Assembly (NCBI GenBank): GCA_002840765.1 | Contig: PHCE01000018.1 | Coordinates: 1-64,000, forward strand | Reading direction: 5' to 3' | DNA from: Betaproteobacteria bacterium HGW-Betaproteobacteria-7 | GTDB lineage: Bacteria > Pseudomonadota > Gammaproteobacteria > Burkholderiales > Rhodocyclaceae | DNA length: 64,000 nucleotides | In this document: piece after piece, positions 8,894 to 17,189 of the stretch | How positions within the stretch are numbered: position 1 is the first letter of the stretch | How the letters are laid out: every line of letters starts with the position of its first letter | The notes under the pieces: generated by a model | Told to the model about the DNA's origin: nothing | The model's database searches: none | What the model saw: only the letters and a program-made list of their open reading frames with translations | Translations under genes and position numbers: made by a program

Positions 8894-9917
8894 ACGCGAA
8901 GAATCGGTAAGCCCCCAAGATCTTCGCGACGTTGTTCAGAAGATTTTACAGAGGTACCGGACTCCTGCGCAGGTCGCCGAGAAGGTGGCACATGTCCTTG
9001 TTGACGCCGACTGCACTGGCTATCCCAGCCATGGCGTAGCCCTATTGGAAGGATACTTAAAGGATATTGCCGACGAAAAACTTGATCCTGCCGGCATTGC
9101 TTTTGTGAAAGACACCGCTTCAGGTGCGCTGCATGCAGATGCACAGAACGGTTGGGGACATGCAGGACTGATAGATCTGGCAGTCCGCGTGCGGGCGCAG
9201 GCGCGGGTTGCTGGGATTTGTATCGGAACGCTGGTTAACGCTAGCCACATAGGTAGAATGGGGTACTACGTTGAGTTGCTTTCCCGTGACGGATGCATAG
9301 GGATGGGAACCACTGCCTCCGCCTTTATGCCTGATCATGCACTTGTCTCGGCTACGGGTGAGCCTGAACGGCACCTTGGAAGCAATCCATTTGCCGCAGC
9401 CTTTCCTGTCGAAGATCACGACTCATTTGTCTTCGATGCATCGACTGCGGCGGTGTCTTACTTCAAGTTGCGCCAAACGCAAATGACTGGTCAGTTGTTA
9501 GAAACACCGGCCTTGATTGCGACCTCCCAAATGAGTTCCTATGATCCGGCCGCGTTTGATGCAGGCGGTGCCATTCGCCCTGAGTCTGGTCATAAGGGAC
9601 TGGGTGCCTCGATTGTCTCAAGCTTACTCTGTGCGCTTGGCAAAGGCGCGCAGATTGAAGAGCGAATTCGTGGCACGACCATTATTGCCATCGATCCTGA
9701 AACGGTTTCACCAGGTTTTTCAGCTCAATGCGGCATGTTTCTTGAAGCCTTGGCCAACTTGCCATTCTCTCAAGGAATTCCTGGTTGGCGAGCAGCAGCC
9801 AGGAGGCGGGAAGCGGAGGCACAAGGAATCAGGCTCGGCGCACAAGTGATTTCAGTTTTATCGAGAGAGATCGAAGAACTTGGGCTTCCAATACCTAAAT
9901 TTCTGCAGCGGCCATGA
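8886..9917 (+). CDS. Ldh_2 (malate/L-lactate dehydrogenase-like) NAD(P)H reductase
   Basis: 343 residues. The Ldh_2 fold is marked by DCTGYPSHGVALLEGYLKDI near residue 45, HIGRMGYYVELLSRDGCIGMG near 122-140, GSNPFAAAFP, and the late GHKGLGASIVSSLL. The family (PF02615) reduces 2-oxo acids or cyclic imines such as piperideine-2-carboxylate. It overlaps the aminotransferase upstream and the next gene downstream (ATGA at 9914-9917), so it belongs to one operon. In this setting it may reduce an oxo or imino intermediate made by the neighbouring transaminases; that is inference. Confidence 0.85.
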   Translation: MPEREESVSPQDLRDVVQKILQRYRTPAQVAEKVAHVLVDADCTGYPSHGVALLEGYLKDIADEKLDPAGIAFVKDTASGALHADAQNGWGHAGLIDLAVRVRAQARVAGICIGTLVNASHIGRMGYYVELLSRDGCIGMGTTASAFMPDHALVSATGEPERHLGSNPFAAAFPVEDHDSFVFDASTAAVSYFKLRQTQMTGQLLETPALIATSQMSSYDPAAFDAGGAIRPESGHKGLGASIVSSLLCALGKGAQIEERIRGTTIIAIDPETVSPGFSAQCGMFLEALANLPFSQGIPGWRAAARRREAEAQGIRLGAQVISVLSREIEELGLPIPKFLQRP

Positions 9918-11623
9918 TAGACGACGAACTTGCTGCAGCACTTGATGGATTCAGGCAAAAACTGAAATCAGCCAAGGAGGAGATTGGTGCAGCCGTTCCG
10001 TACAGAAATCGTCTTGAGGCGTTACTTGCCTGTATGTTCGGGCAGTTGCTGCTGCCACACGGCGCGGCAGCGCTTGGGATCCCGTCTGCTCTTATCCCGC
10101 GTCTTCAAGACAATTTGGATACCGGAAACTCGTACCATGAGCCATTCCCTGCGTTCACGGATTCACTCCACCTAGATGTTACTGGTGCCGACTCCTCAAG
10201 GCTCTATCATGGGCCGGAGGCAATTGAAGAACTCGTCATTTCCGCCAGGGCCTTTGCTGAACAGGCCGGACTTGTTTCTGCTGCAACTGCCGAATCATTG
10301 GATGTAGTTGCCGGCATGGGAACAGTCCATCTCTACGATTCGGTGTGTCGACTCGTTATTGAGCGTCCCGGCGACGGGGTCATTGTGCCTACTCCAACCT
10401 ATGGTTTTTTTCTGCCTCAGATCGAACGCGCGGGTGGGGACGTCATACCGTTGTCGATCCAAGATGGCGTAAGAGTTCATCCGGCGGATGTTGCGAAGCT
10501 CATTGTGCAATCAAATGCACACCGCTTGGCTATGTGGCGTGCAGAGCTTCGGCCAAAGCTGGAGCTTGCCAAGCTTAGATGGCCTGAGGAAGTCAACTGG
10601 GATGCACTTGGAATAAGTCTTCAGACCGTTCAAACGCAGCAGGAGGCGGACTCTTTGCTCGCGGAGTATGTCCTGTTACTGGGGAAGCAAGTATCAAAGG
10701 CGCTTTCCCCACCCAGGGTTGTTGGATTTCTTCAGATTAACCCACATGTCAGTGGCTTGACGATGAGTGAAGCTGATGTTTTGGGTATCGCCGAAATCTT
10801 AGCTACGTGCGAGGTGGTGGCGATAGAGGATCTTGCCTACCACAGCATGCATCTTTCACTAACGGATTACACTGTGGCTTCGTTTCTTAAAGGACCGGCC
10901 ACGGCCTATACGTTGGTTGGTTTCTCGAAGCCCTATTCAGTTGCAGCGCATCGCGTTGGCGTGTTGTTGACCCGGCAGCCGATCCAACCGCTTCAGAGGC
11001 TGATCGAGTCCTCTGTGGGTTTCGTTTCGCCAGCGGTGCAAAAGGCCATGGCTGCAGTGCTGGGGGCTGGCAAGCAGCAGCTGATGTCCTACCATGACAA
11101 CGCAAGAAGCAATCCGCTGGAGGGGTACGCTTTTAAGCGGGATGTACTCTTGGCTCTTATCCAGGGGCAAGAGTCGGCTGTCAATTCTGAGAATCGCGCT
11201 AAAGTGTTTGGGCGAATTGAGCGTGAACTCGACGCACTCCTGTTCGGATTGGGTGTGGAGCAGCAAGTTGTCTCCCGATTCATGAAGAGAGGCTTGTCCG
11301 ATCTACTCAGAGTGGAGTGCGTTCCGCAAGCAGGGATCTTCGTACTCGTCTCTTGCCGACCCTTCCTTCAATTGAGATGGGTGCAGGCACTGAATCTGAC
11401 TTCATCCTTTGATTTCTTTGCGTGGGCTGCTTTTTTTACCGGCGTTCGTTCAATTCCAGAGGAAGCAATGGGCGGCCTCAGTGAGTGCCATATCCTGCGC
11501 TTGAGTTTGTCCCCGCCAGTTGCGACCCTCGTCGTTGCGGCCTTTCTTGTCTGGCTTGCTGCGGATCGGTTTCGTACGATCCTGCCTTTTCAAGAGGTTG
11601 ACGAGCAGCAGCAACTTCGGTGA
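9914..11623 (+). CDS. Fold-type I PLP aminotransferase (class I/II), extended
   Basis: 569 residues, much longer than the usual 390-430. The PLP core is visible: VVAGMGTVHLYDSVCRLV, PTPTYGFFLPQIERAGGDVIPL, INPHVSGLTMSE, VVAIEDLAYHSMHLSL, and the catalytic lysine in GFSKPYSVAAHRVG. The extra length comes from an N-terminal helical part and an insertion of about 100 residues between the PTPTYGF block and the INPHVSG block. It starts within the stop codon of the preceding gene. The substrate is unknown; a decarboxylase or C-S lyase role is also possible for this fold. Confidence 0.8.
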   Translation: MIDDELAAALDGFRQKLKSAKEEIGAAVPYRNRLEALLACMFGQLLLPHGAAALGIPSALIPRLQDNLDTGNSYHEPFPAFTDSLHLDVTGADSSRLYHGPEAIEELVISARAFAEQAGLVSAATAESLDVVAGMGTVHLYDSVCRLVIERPGDGVIVPTPTYGFFLPQIERAGGDVIPLSIQDGVRVHPADVAKLIVQSNAHRLAMWRAELRPKLELAKLRWPEEVNWDALGISLQTVQTQQEADSLLAEYVLLLGKQVSKALSPPRVVGFLQINPHVSGLTMSEADVLGIAEILATCEVVAIEDLAYHSMHLSLTDYTVASFLKGPATAYTLVGFSKPYSVAAHRVGVLLTRQPIQPLQRLIESSVGFVSPAVQKAMAAVLGAGKQQLMSYHDNARSNPLEGYAFKRDVLLALIQGQESAVNSENRAKVFGRIERELDALLFGLGVEQQVVSRFMKRGLSDLLRVECVPQAGIFVLVSCRPFLQLRWVQALNLTSSFDFFAWAAFFTGVRSIPEEAMGGLSECHILRLSLSPPVATLVVAAFLVWLAADRFRTILPFQEVDEQQQLR

Positions 11624-11669
11624 GGTGGGAGCATCGCTTTGATAAGTATCCATTTGCCGTGGGAGCGCC

Positions 11670-12806
11670 ATGAATATATGTTTTGTAGGTTGCGGCTATG
11701 TTGCTGATTTCTACGCTGCGACGTTGGCCAATCATCCATCTCTTCGGTTAATTGGCGTCTGCGATGTGGATTTGGATCGCGCGCTTTCACTTGCGCAAAT
11801 GTGCGGAGTTCCGGGGTCTTCAGACATCGACGCTTGGATTGCGAATCCGGAAGTGGAAATGGTTGTCAACCTGACTCCGCCTGAGATCCATTCCTCCATC
11901 ATTCGTAAGGCAATATCCCATGGTAAAGCCTGCTACAGCGAAAAGCCCTTCGTCACGCTTTTCAATGAGGGATCTGAACTCGTTAGGTTGGCCACAGACG
12001 CTTGTGTCCCACTGGCTGGCGCCCCCTGTTCCATGCTGGGAGAAGCGGCCCAGACCACTTGGCGTGCGATTCGTAGCGGGTTAATTGGAGCCCCGCGACT
12101 AGTCTACGCCAACCTAGATGATGGAGCGATTCACAAAATGGCTTTCGATAGGTGGGTAAGTCCTCGCGGGATACCGTGGCCGAGCAAAAACGAGTTTTTC
12201 CATGGGTGCGTTATGGAACATGCCGCCTATCACTTGTCTTGGCTGATCATGATGTTTGGTCCGATCTTTCGTGGCTCGACATTTGGGGCGTCCATTTGGC
12301 CGTCGAAACGTAACAATGAGGTTAACCCAGCGCCTGATCTTTCCGTTGCTACGCTGGAGCACGTTTCCGGCGTGATCTCGCGTGTGACATGTGGCGTTGC
12401 GGCAAGTCGCGACCGATCTTTTAGGGTGGTCGGTGACGACGGCGAGATACGAGTCGCTGACTGTTGGAACTTCATGAGCCCTGTGACAGTCTCGTTGTTA
12501 AGGCAGCCATTGCGACCCGGACGAGAAGGCTCCTCAGAGTACTTATGCGATCCTGAGGAGATTGAATCAAATTTGGCGCCCGGATTTAGTCATCGATGCG
12601 GCGATAAGAATGATATGGACTATTGTCGTGGTGTGGCAGAGTTTGCTGTCGCAATACAAAAAGGGCGATCTAGCAGAGTAGGGGCGCAGTTTCTTCTGCA
12701 CTGCCTCGAAGTTCAGTGCGAGCTAAACACTTTGGGTCCCCGCACATTCGTGACTACAACCGCAGACAACGTTCCTAACTCTGTTCCCATGCCCTGGGCA
12801 CTATGA
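11670..12806 (+). CDS. Gfo/Idh/MocA-family oxidoreductase
   Basis: 378 residues with an N-terminal Rossmann domain (FVGCGYVADFYAATLANHP), D34-type NAD-binding acid in GVCDVDLDRA, the VVNLTPPEIHSSIIRKAISHGKACYSEKPF block containing the family's EKP motif (ECP-like loop with lysine), and a C-terminal substrate domain. Members oxidise or reduce sugars, inositols and imines. It follows the aminotransferase by 46 bases and its stop overlaps the next start (ATGA), so it is part of the same operon. Confidence 0.85.
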   Translation: MNICFVGCGYVADFYAATLANHPSLRLIGVCDVDLDRALSLAQMCGVPGSSDIDAWIANPEVEMVVNLTPPEIHSSIIRKAISHGKACYSEKPFVTLFNEGSELVRLATDACVPLAGAPCSMLGEAAQTTWRAIRSGLIGAPRLVYANLDDGAIHKMAFDRWVSPRGIPWPSKNEFFHGCVMEHAAYHLSWLIMMFGPIFRGSTFGASIWPSKRNNEVNPAPDLSVATLEHVSGVISRVTCGVAASRDRSFRVVGDDGEIRVADCWNFMSPVTVSLLRQPLRPGREGSSEYLCDPEEIESNLAPGFSHRCGDKNDMDYCRGVAEFAVAIQKGRSSRVGAQFLLHCLEVQCELNTLGPRTFVTTTADNVPNSVPMPWAL

Positions 12807-13237
12807 GAGCCGAGCAAAGTATTTGGTTTGCTGCGTTTAGAAGTGAACTCGAGGCGTGGGCCTTTCGTTCACCCTTAGTCAATGGGCTACTGATTGTCGG
12901 ATCCTACGGCCGGGGTGTCCCAAGGCCTGATTCCGATATTGACGTCATGATTATTTCTCAACGCCCAGAAGAGCTGTTGACCCGAAATGACTGGTTGGAA
13001 CTTTTCGGCCACCCTGAAAGAATTATGCAAGAAACCTGGGGTGTTGTTCAGTCACTGCGGGTTCAATATCTCCGCGGCCCGGAAGTGGAGTTTACGGTTG
13101 GTTCGCCGCAATGGGTAGCGTTACCGCTCGATGACGGGACCCGCAAAGTTCTGCAAGGCGGGGCACTCCTTATCTATGACGGGCTCGGCGGAGCGGTATT
13201 GAAGGCATTAACAGCCAGCCAAGTTTCCCCCGCATAG
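12803..13237 (+). CDS. Nucleotidyltransferase-fold protein (MNT/Pol beta type)
   Basis: 144 residues. The signature GSYGRGVPRPDSDIDVMI (about residues 34-51) is the G-S-x-D-x-D nucleotidyltransferase motif. There is no partner HEPN gene next to it, so a toxin-antitoxin role is not supported; it ends the plus-strand operon, overlapping the Gfo/Idh/MocA gene by 4 nt and stopping 3 bases before the convergent gene. It may adenylylate or nucleotidylate a pathway intermediate, or be a resistance-type enzyme; I cannot decide. Confidence 0.7.
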   Translation: MRAEQSIWFAAFRSELEAWAFRSPLVNGLLIVGSYGRGVPRPDSDIDVMIISQRPEELLTRNDWLELFGHPERIMQETWGVVQSLRVQYLRGPEVEFTVGSPQWVALPLDDGTRKVLQGGALLIYDGLGGAVLKALTASQVSPA

Positions 13238-13240
13238 ATT

Positions 13241-15247
13241 TCATATCGCGGTGACTTGATTGAGCATCGCGAGGTAGTCTTCATGGCTGCGCCCGATAAT
13301 AGGACCGATCCTGATACGTGAGTCGCCGCATGGACATGGCTCCAAAATTCTCTCAGCGATATCGCCCGTACGGTACCGAACCAGTGGCATTGCCGTATTT
13401 TTCAACGTTGTCGCAATAATTTCGCCCGGTCCGTCACAGTCTTCTACTTCTACCCAGAGGCGGTGACTTTCCAAGTGGAACCCATTTTGGAGAACGCATT
13501 CGTAGCCGACGCAGCCAACTTCACCAACTGCATACAGCGAATAGACTGGCACTCTGAAGTACGCTTGAAGTTCTTGACGAACAGGTTCAGTGAGCGCTTC
13601 TCCGCTACTGAATATCAACAGGGGTTTGACGTAGGCGTCAGGAAAATAGTGCCTAAGCATCGCTGCCACGCGAACGAGCGCACTAGGCATGCCGTTCAAT
13701 ACACATGGTGCATCTTGCAGCACTGCGATAAGTAGACTTAGCGCTTCCAGTTGGCTGTCTCTGGCATTTTCCTGAGCAGGGATATTTAGGCGACGCCAAA
13801 CTGGTTTGTTTGGTAAGTCTGTAGGCAATTGGATGTCTATTGCATGGGGATAGACCGTTACCTGCAGGAAACTCCAGCGGCCAAATTCGGCACTATCAAC
13901 AGAAAAGCCTAACCGCTTTAGCTGATCAACAATGCTGACCAAATTCATTTGCCAATCATGCTCGTCCATCAGACCAGTCACGGGTTCGCCGGTGGTTGTC
14001 CCAGAGCTGCGATGACGAAAAATCCGGGAATGACGACCGAGATCGTCTGCACAGAGATCTAGCATTCGAAAGCTGACGTCCTCTCGGCAAACATGGGGGA
14101 GAGCGTCGAATAAAGGTGGGCCTTCAGCCAGCCACTGATCACGGTAAAAAGGTACCGACTTAACTGCAAAATCGAGCATTGCATGTAAGGACGCCCCTCG
14201 ATCGCTGGCATGTGCTCTCACTGAAATTGCTCCGGCCAACGAAGTGTCATTGTTGTAACTGAAAGTTGAAAGACCAAATCTTCCAGCGCCTAAGGTTTCA
14301 AAAAAAGAAGCGCATGTATCTTCGCTTGGGAGGTGCTCAAGCTCGTTCGCCAATGAAACTTCACCTTCCGACCGCATCTCCCCTGCAAGCCGTTGACGAA
14401 ACTTCTTGCGCAGAAGTGGCAGGACTTCCACGGACAGAGTTCCTCGACGCAGGGCTAAGAGTAGAGCTTCTTCAAAGCCGCGCGAATCTATTTGCGCCTT
14501 TTTTCGATAGAATTCTGGGCCATATCGACGCCTTGAAGACGATCCTGATTTTGTGGTGGCAATTCGATATCCGCAAAGTGGAGTGTTCAGGAAGCTAAAT
14601 GACGCCCCCGCAGCACCAATGCGAAGCCACGTATGAAAGTCCTCAGACACCATTTCTGGTGGAAACGGAACGCTGATGGCAATAGATGTCTTAACTGCTG
14701 TTGCGGAGGTTAGATTGGTGTATCCAACCTCTGTCGCCATCGTCAGCCATGTTTCAGGGCCTTCGGGAGGATCCTCAAGTGCTTTTAATATGGAGGCGAT
14801 CGAGGGAACTAGTGCATGAGATGGTAGAACTTCACCAGCGCCATCAATAGGCTTAAACACTGAATAAACGACGTCCACGTCTGGGGGGGCCATCGCCATC
14901 CGCGTCGCCTTTAGCCGATCGGGAAAAGCAATATCATCTGCATCTAAGAAGAGAGCTATCACGCACCCATAGTCGTATGCATGTTGGATGGCAATATTGC
15001 GGCACACTCCAGGCCCGCTCCTGGCGCTTGTACGCAACAGAACTATTCTTGTCTTGAATAGATCGGCTCGTTCGCCAAGCATCTCGAACGTCAGGGGATT
15101 CGGTGATGAATCATCGACGATAAACAGCATCCAATCGGGATCAGATTGCTCGAATACCGACGTGACTGCCTGCGAAAGATAAATACCGCTTTCGGCGCTA
15201 TCACCGAAATAAGGCATGACGAAAGCGGCTGTCCTCGCTTCTACCAT
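13241..15247 (-). CDS. Glycosyltransferase 2 fused to PaaK-like adenylation domain
   Basis: 668 residues. Residues 8-230 are a GT-A family 2 glycosyltransferase: IVDDSS (43-48), FLDADD with the metal-binding D102/D104, and SEDFHTWLRIG (201-211). A linker follows. Residues 350-668 resemble phenylacetate-CoA ligase/CapK enzymes: RHRSSGTTTGEPV (411-423, P-loop), SSGEALTEPV, YAVGEVGCVGYEC (572-584), RYRTGD (624-629), CPCG (638-641) and IIGRS (650-654). The protein stops right after IIGRS, so the mobile C-terminal subdomain of adenylating enzymes is absent. It is convergent with the plus-strand operon and lies 27 bases after a 69-residue protein gene. Confidence 0.8.
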   Translation of the reverse strand: MVEARTAAFVMPYFGDSAESGIYLSQAVTSVFEQSDPDWMLFIVDDSSPNPLTFEMLGERADLFKTRIVLLRTSARSGPGVCRNIAIQHAYDYGCVIALFLDADDIAFPDRLKATRMAMAPPDVDVVYSVFKPIDGAGEVLPSHALVPSIASILKALEDPPEGPETWLTMATEVGYTNLTSATAVKTSIAISVPFPPEMVSEDFHTWLRIGAAGASFSFLNTPLCGYRIATTKSGSSSRRRYGPEFYRKKAQIDSRGFEEALLLALRRGTLSVEVLPLLRKKFRQRLAGEMRSEGEVSLANELEHLPSEDTCASFFETLGAGRFGLSTFSYNNDTSLAGAISVRAHASDRGASLHAMLDFAVKSVPFYRDQWLAEGPPLFDALPHVCREDVSFRMLDLCADDLGRHSRIFRHRSSGTTTGEPVTGLMDEHDWQMNLVSIVDQLKRLGFSVDSAEFGRWSFLQVTVYPHAIDIQLPTDLPNKPVWRRLNIPAQENARDSQLEALSLLIAVLQDAPCVLNGMPSALVRVAAMLRHYFPDAYVKPLLIFSSGEALTEPVRQELQAYFRVPVYSLYAVGEVGCVGYECVLQNGFHLESHRLWVEVEDCDGPGEIIATTLKNTAMPLVRYRTGDIAERILEPCPCGDSRIRIGPIIGRSHEDYLAMLNQVTAI

Positions 15248-15274
15248 CGGAGCCTTGTCAACTTCACCGTTATT

Positions 15275-15484
15275 TCAGGAATGCACAAGAACCCCTTCTA
15301 CCGACGCGCGTGCCGCGTGAATCTTCTCCAGGAGGTCACCCATCTCAGGATTCTTAAGTCTTGGATCTGCCGCCAGCTCCCCAAGCAAATCGTGTGCTTG
15401 AGTCGCGTTCTTGAAGGCAGTATCGAGTCGATTCCGGGCTTGCGTGATCAGCGCGCTTACATCGATATTTGATTTAGTAGGCAT
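15275..15484 (-). CDS. Small helical protein upstream of the GT2-PaaK fusion
   Basis: 69 residues if started at the second of two adjacent ATGs; GGAGGT sits 4 nt before it but only 1 nt before the first. The sequence MPTKSNIDVSALITQARNRL continues as amphipathic helices and ends VEGVLVHS. There is no signal peptide and no Cys. It lies 27 bases upstream of the fusion gene and is probably co-transcribed with it. I do not recognise it. It could be a carrier, scaffold or precursor peptide for the adenylation domain, but nothing in the sequence proves that. Confidence 0.55.
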   Translation of the reverse strand: MPTKSNIDVSALITQARNRLDTAFKNATQAHDLLGELAADPRLKNPEMGDLLEKIHAARASVEGVLVHS

Positions 15485-16076
15485 CATTACCTCCGCAAAA
15501 ATCACAGGCTAACCATGGGTTATCCCGATGTCAAGTAGGCGAGTGGGGCTTGTTAACTTGCATGGAATACACGTGGAAGTTCGCAGGCTGCCCAACATTT
15601 ACGCGACTTCCATATTTGCTTGTTGCCGATCTCAAGTTACCTGAGACCATACAGATCGACACTGCCACGACAGCCTTCGGTTTAGTTACCCGCGTAGGCA
15701 GTATGACAGGTTACCGATTGCAGAGCAGTCATCGAAACCAAAGCTCTGCGGAAGTGGCGTACGGCAGGAACTGGTCCGATTGCAGCCTGACATCTGGTCA
15801 GTACTGCAATTATTCGTGGTCAGATGCAATGCGATTGGGTAGTGATCTGAGTGAGATTTTGCAAGGTGCACAGAACGTTGCCGCTTACGGTACGATATGA
15901 GATTCTGCTGTCACGCTTTAGCGTGATAGCCAATGATCCACGCTGATTTCGTTTTGTCGGTAACTTTGACGGTATCAAAATTGAAACATTGCATAAAACC
16001 CGGTATCCATGCGGCTTTCCAAGACCAGTTGATCATCGAGTGGGAATGATCCGCTAGCGTTTTTACGGTTTCCGGC
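15485..16076. other. Low-GC border region without a supported gene
   Basis: This stretch separates the cargo cluster from the core block. A plus-strand frame from an ATG at 15564 to a stop at 15900 would encode about 112 residues with several Cys and Trp, but it has no ribosome binding site and no family I recognise. A short perfect palindrome TCACGCTTTAGCGTGA lies at 15911-15926. No tRNA gene or clear attachment-site repeat is visible. The promoter of the small minus-strand gene should be at 15490-15560. Confidence 0.4.
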
Positions 16077-16105
16077 AAAGGCCCCTCGTTTCGCGAGGGG
16101 CCTTT
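16077..16105 (-). terminator. Strong bidirectional hairpin terminator
   Basis: Perfect 12-bp stem AAAGGCCCCTCG/CGAGGGGCCTTT with a 5-nt loop. It lies just after the stop of the minus-strand Nif11-like gene and has a T-run on the plus-strand side. It insulates the core block from the island. Confidence 0.8.
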
Positions 16106-16121
16106 GTTTTTCAGCTTGCGC

Positions 16122-16340
16122 TCAGACGCGCAGCAACGCCTTCACCAGGCGTTCCGACAATTGCTCTTCGGTGAATTGCGGCTCGTTCGGCGGATAGAGG
16201 GAGTTTTCCTCGATTTCGAAGCCGTTCTCCAGCGCCAGCGCGCGCAGTTCCTTGATCTTCAGGCAGGCCTTGAGCTGAGTGGCGAGGGCGGCGTCGGCGC
16301 GGGCCTTGTCGGAAAAAGCCTTGATGGGAACGATGGACAT
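16122..16340 (-). CDS. Nif11-like domain small protein
   Basis: 72 residues from the ATG at 16340, which is preceded by AGGAGAAAAA. MSIVPIKAFSDKARADAALA, then QLKACLKIKELRALALENGF and a Glu-rich C-terminal helix, matches the Nif11 pattern (a helix with a K-x-F start, 'ADAALATQLKA', 'LALENGFEI'). Nif11 domains occur in nitrogen-fixation-associated small proteins and as RiPP leaders. Here there is no GG or GA cleavage site and no core peptide, and no nif genes or lanthionine enzymes are nearby, so it is a stand-alone member of unknown role. It is followed by a strong terminator. Confidence 0.7.
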   Translation of the reverse strand: MSIVPIKAFSDKARADAALATQLKACLKIKELRALALENGFEIEENSLYPPNEPQFTEEQLSERLVKALLRV

Positions 16341-16448
16341 TTTTTCTCCTGTCGGATTGATGACAAAAACCGGCAAAAAACCGGGTTGTCGATCCTTGCA
16401 GCAAAAAAAATGCCTGTTCCTGGTGCTTCGCCAAGCCTGGCGAGGCTG

Positions 16449-17189
16449 TCAGCGGGCCTGGCTCAGCGTCATCAGGATGTCGGCGTACCAGGAGCAGTTG
16501 AGGCCGAGCGCTTCGTCGAGCACCAGATCACGCGGCGCCACATCCAGGCGGGCGGAGTGCACGCCCAGCAGCAACCAGGGCAGCTCGCCCAGTTGTTCCT
16601 GATCGTCGGTGGCGCGCATGACCACCGGCGCCCCGCTGGTACCGCGATGGGTGCGCGCGTCGGTCAGGAAATAGCCCTTGCCCTGAAAGCGCAGGCCGAA
16701 CGATGAGGCGATCACTGCCTGGCGAACGACCGGCAGATGATGCACGTTGTCGTGAAAACCGAGCGGAAAACCGACCACCAGTAGCGGGCTGCCGATCTCG
16801 ATGGTCTCGAAATGTTCCGGCAGGTGGGCCGGCGTGAAGGCGTGATAGACGAGCTTCTCGGGCAGGTGCTGGCGCTCGATCTTGATCATCGCCACGTCGA
16901 TGTCGCCGGCGGTATCACTGCCACTGCGCCAGATGCTCATGCCGTTCTTGTAGAGCGGGATCGAGAAGCTGACCGAACGCGCCAGCAGGGTGCTGTCGAT
17001 ATGCAGGTCGATCTCGATGTGATCGGGGTGGTGCAGACTGACGTCATCGACCAGGACGTGACGGCTGGTCACCAGATAGAGGGTTTTTTCCCGCTCGAAG
17101 AAGAAGCCGCTGGCATTGGTCAGGTGCCGTTCGCCGGCAAAAGTCTGGATCTTGACCGTGGTCAGCAGAATCGATTCGATCACGTTCAC
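16449..17189 (-). CDS. Trypsin-like serine protease
   Basis: 246 residues with no signal peptide. The triad is visible: His in VTSRHVLVDD (about residue 44), Asp in AGDIDVAMIKI (about 98), Ser in THRGTSGAPVV (about 187). It lacks a PDZ domain, so it differs from DegP/DegS. Its start overlaps the stop of the CheB-CheR-PAS gene by 4 nt, so it is translationally coupled to that sensor. Cytoplasmic location is suggested by the lack of export signal; substrate unknown. Confidence 0.8.
   Translation of the reverse strand: MNVIESILLTTVKIQTFAGERHLTNASGFFFEREKTLYLVTSRHVLVDDVSLHHPDHIEIDLHIDSTLLARSVSFSIPLYKNGMSIWRSGSDTAGDIDVAMIKIERQHLPEKLVYHAFTPAHLPEHFETIEIGSPLLVVGFPLGFHDNVHHLPVVRQAVIASSFGLRFQGKGYFLTDARTHRGTSGAPVVMRATDDQEQLGELPWLLLGVHSARLDVAPRDLVLDEALGLNCSWYADILMTLSQAR

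Noticed and set aside
15911..15926. Palindrome TCACGCTTTAGCGTGA as operator or terminator
   Set aside because: It does not fit the regulon motif, has no T-run and no adjacent gene start; kept only as a note.
15485..16121. tRNA-anchored attachment site at the island edge
   Set aside because: No cloverleaf or direct repeat could be found on reading both strands.
16122..16340. Nif11 protein as a RiPP precursor
   Set aside because: No Gly-Gly or Gly-Ala cleavage site, no core peptide and no modification enzyme nearby.
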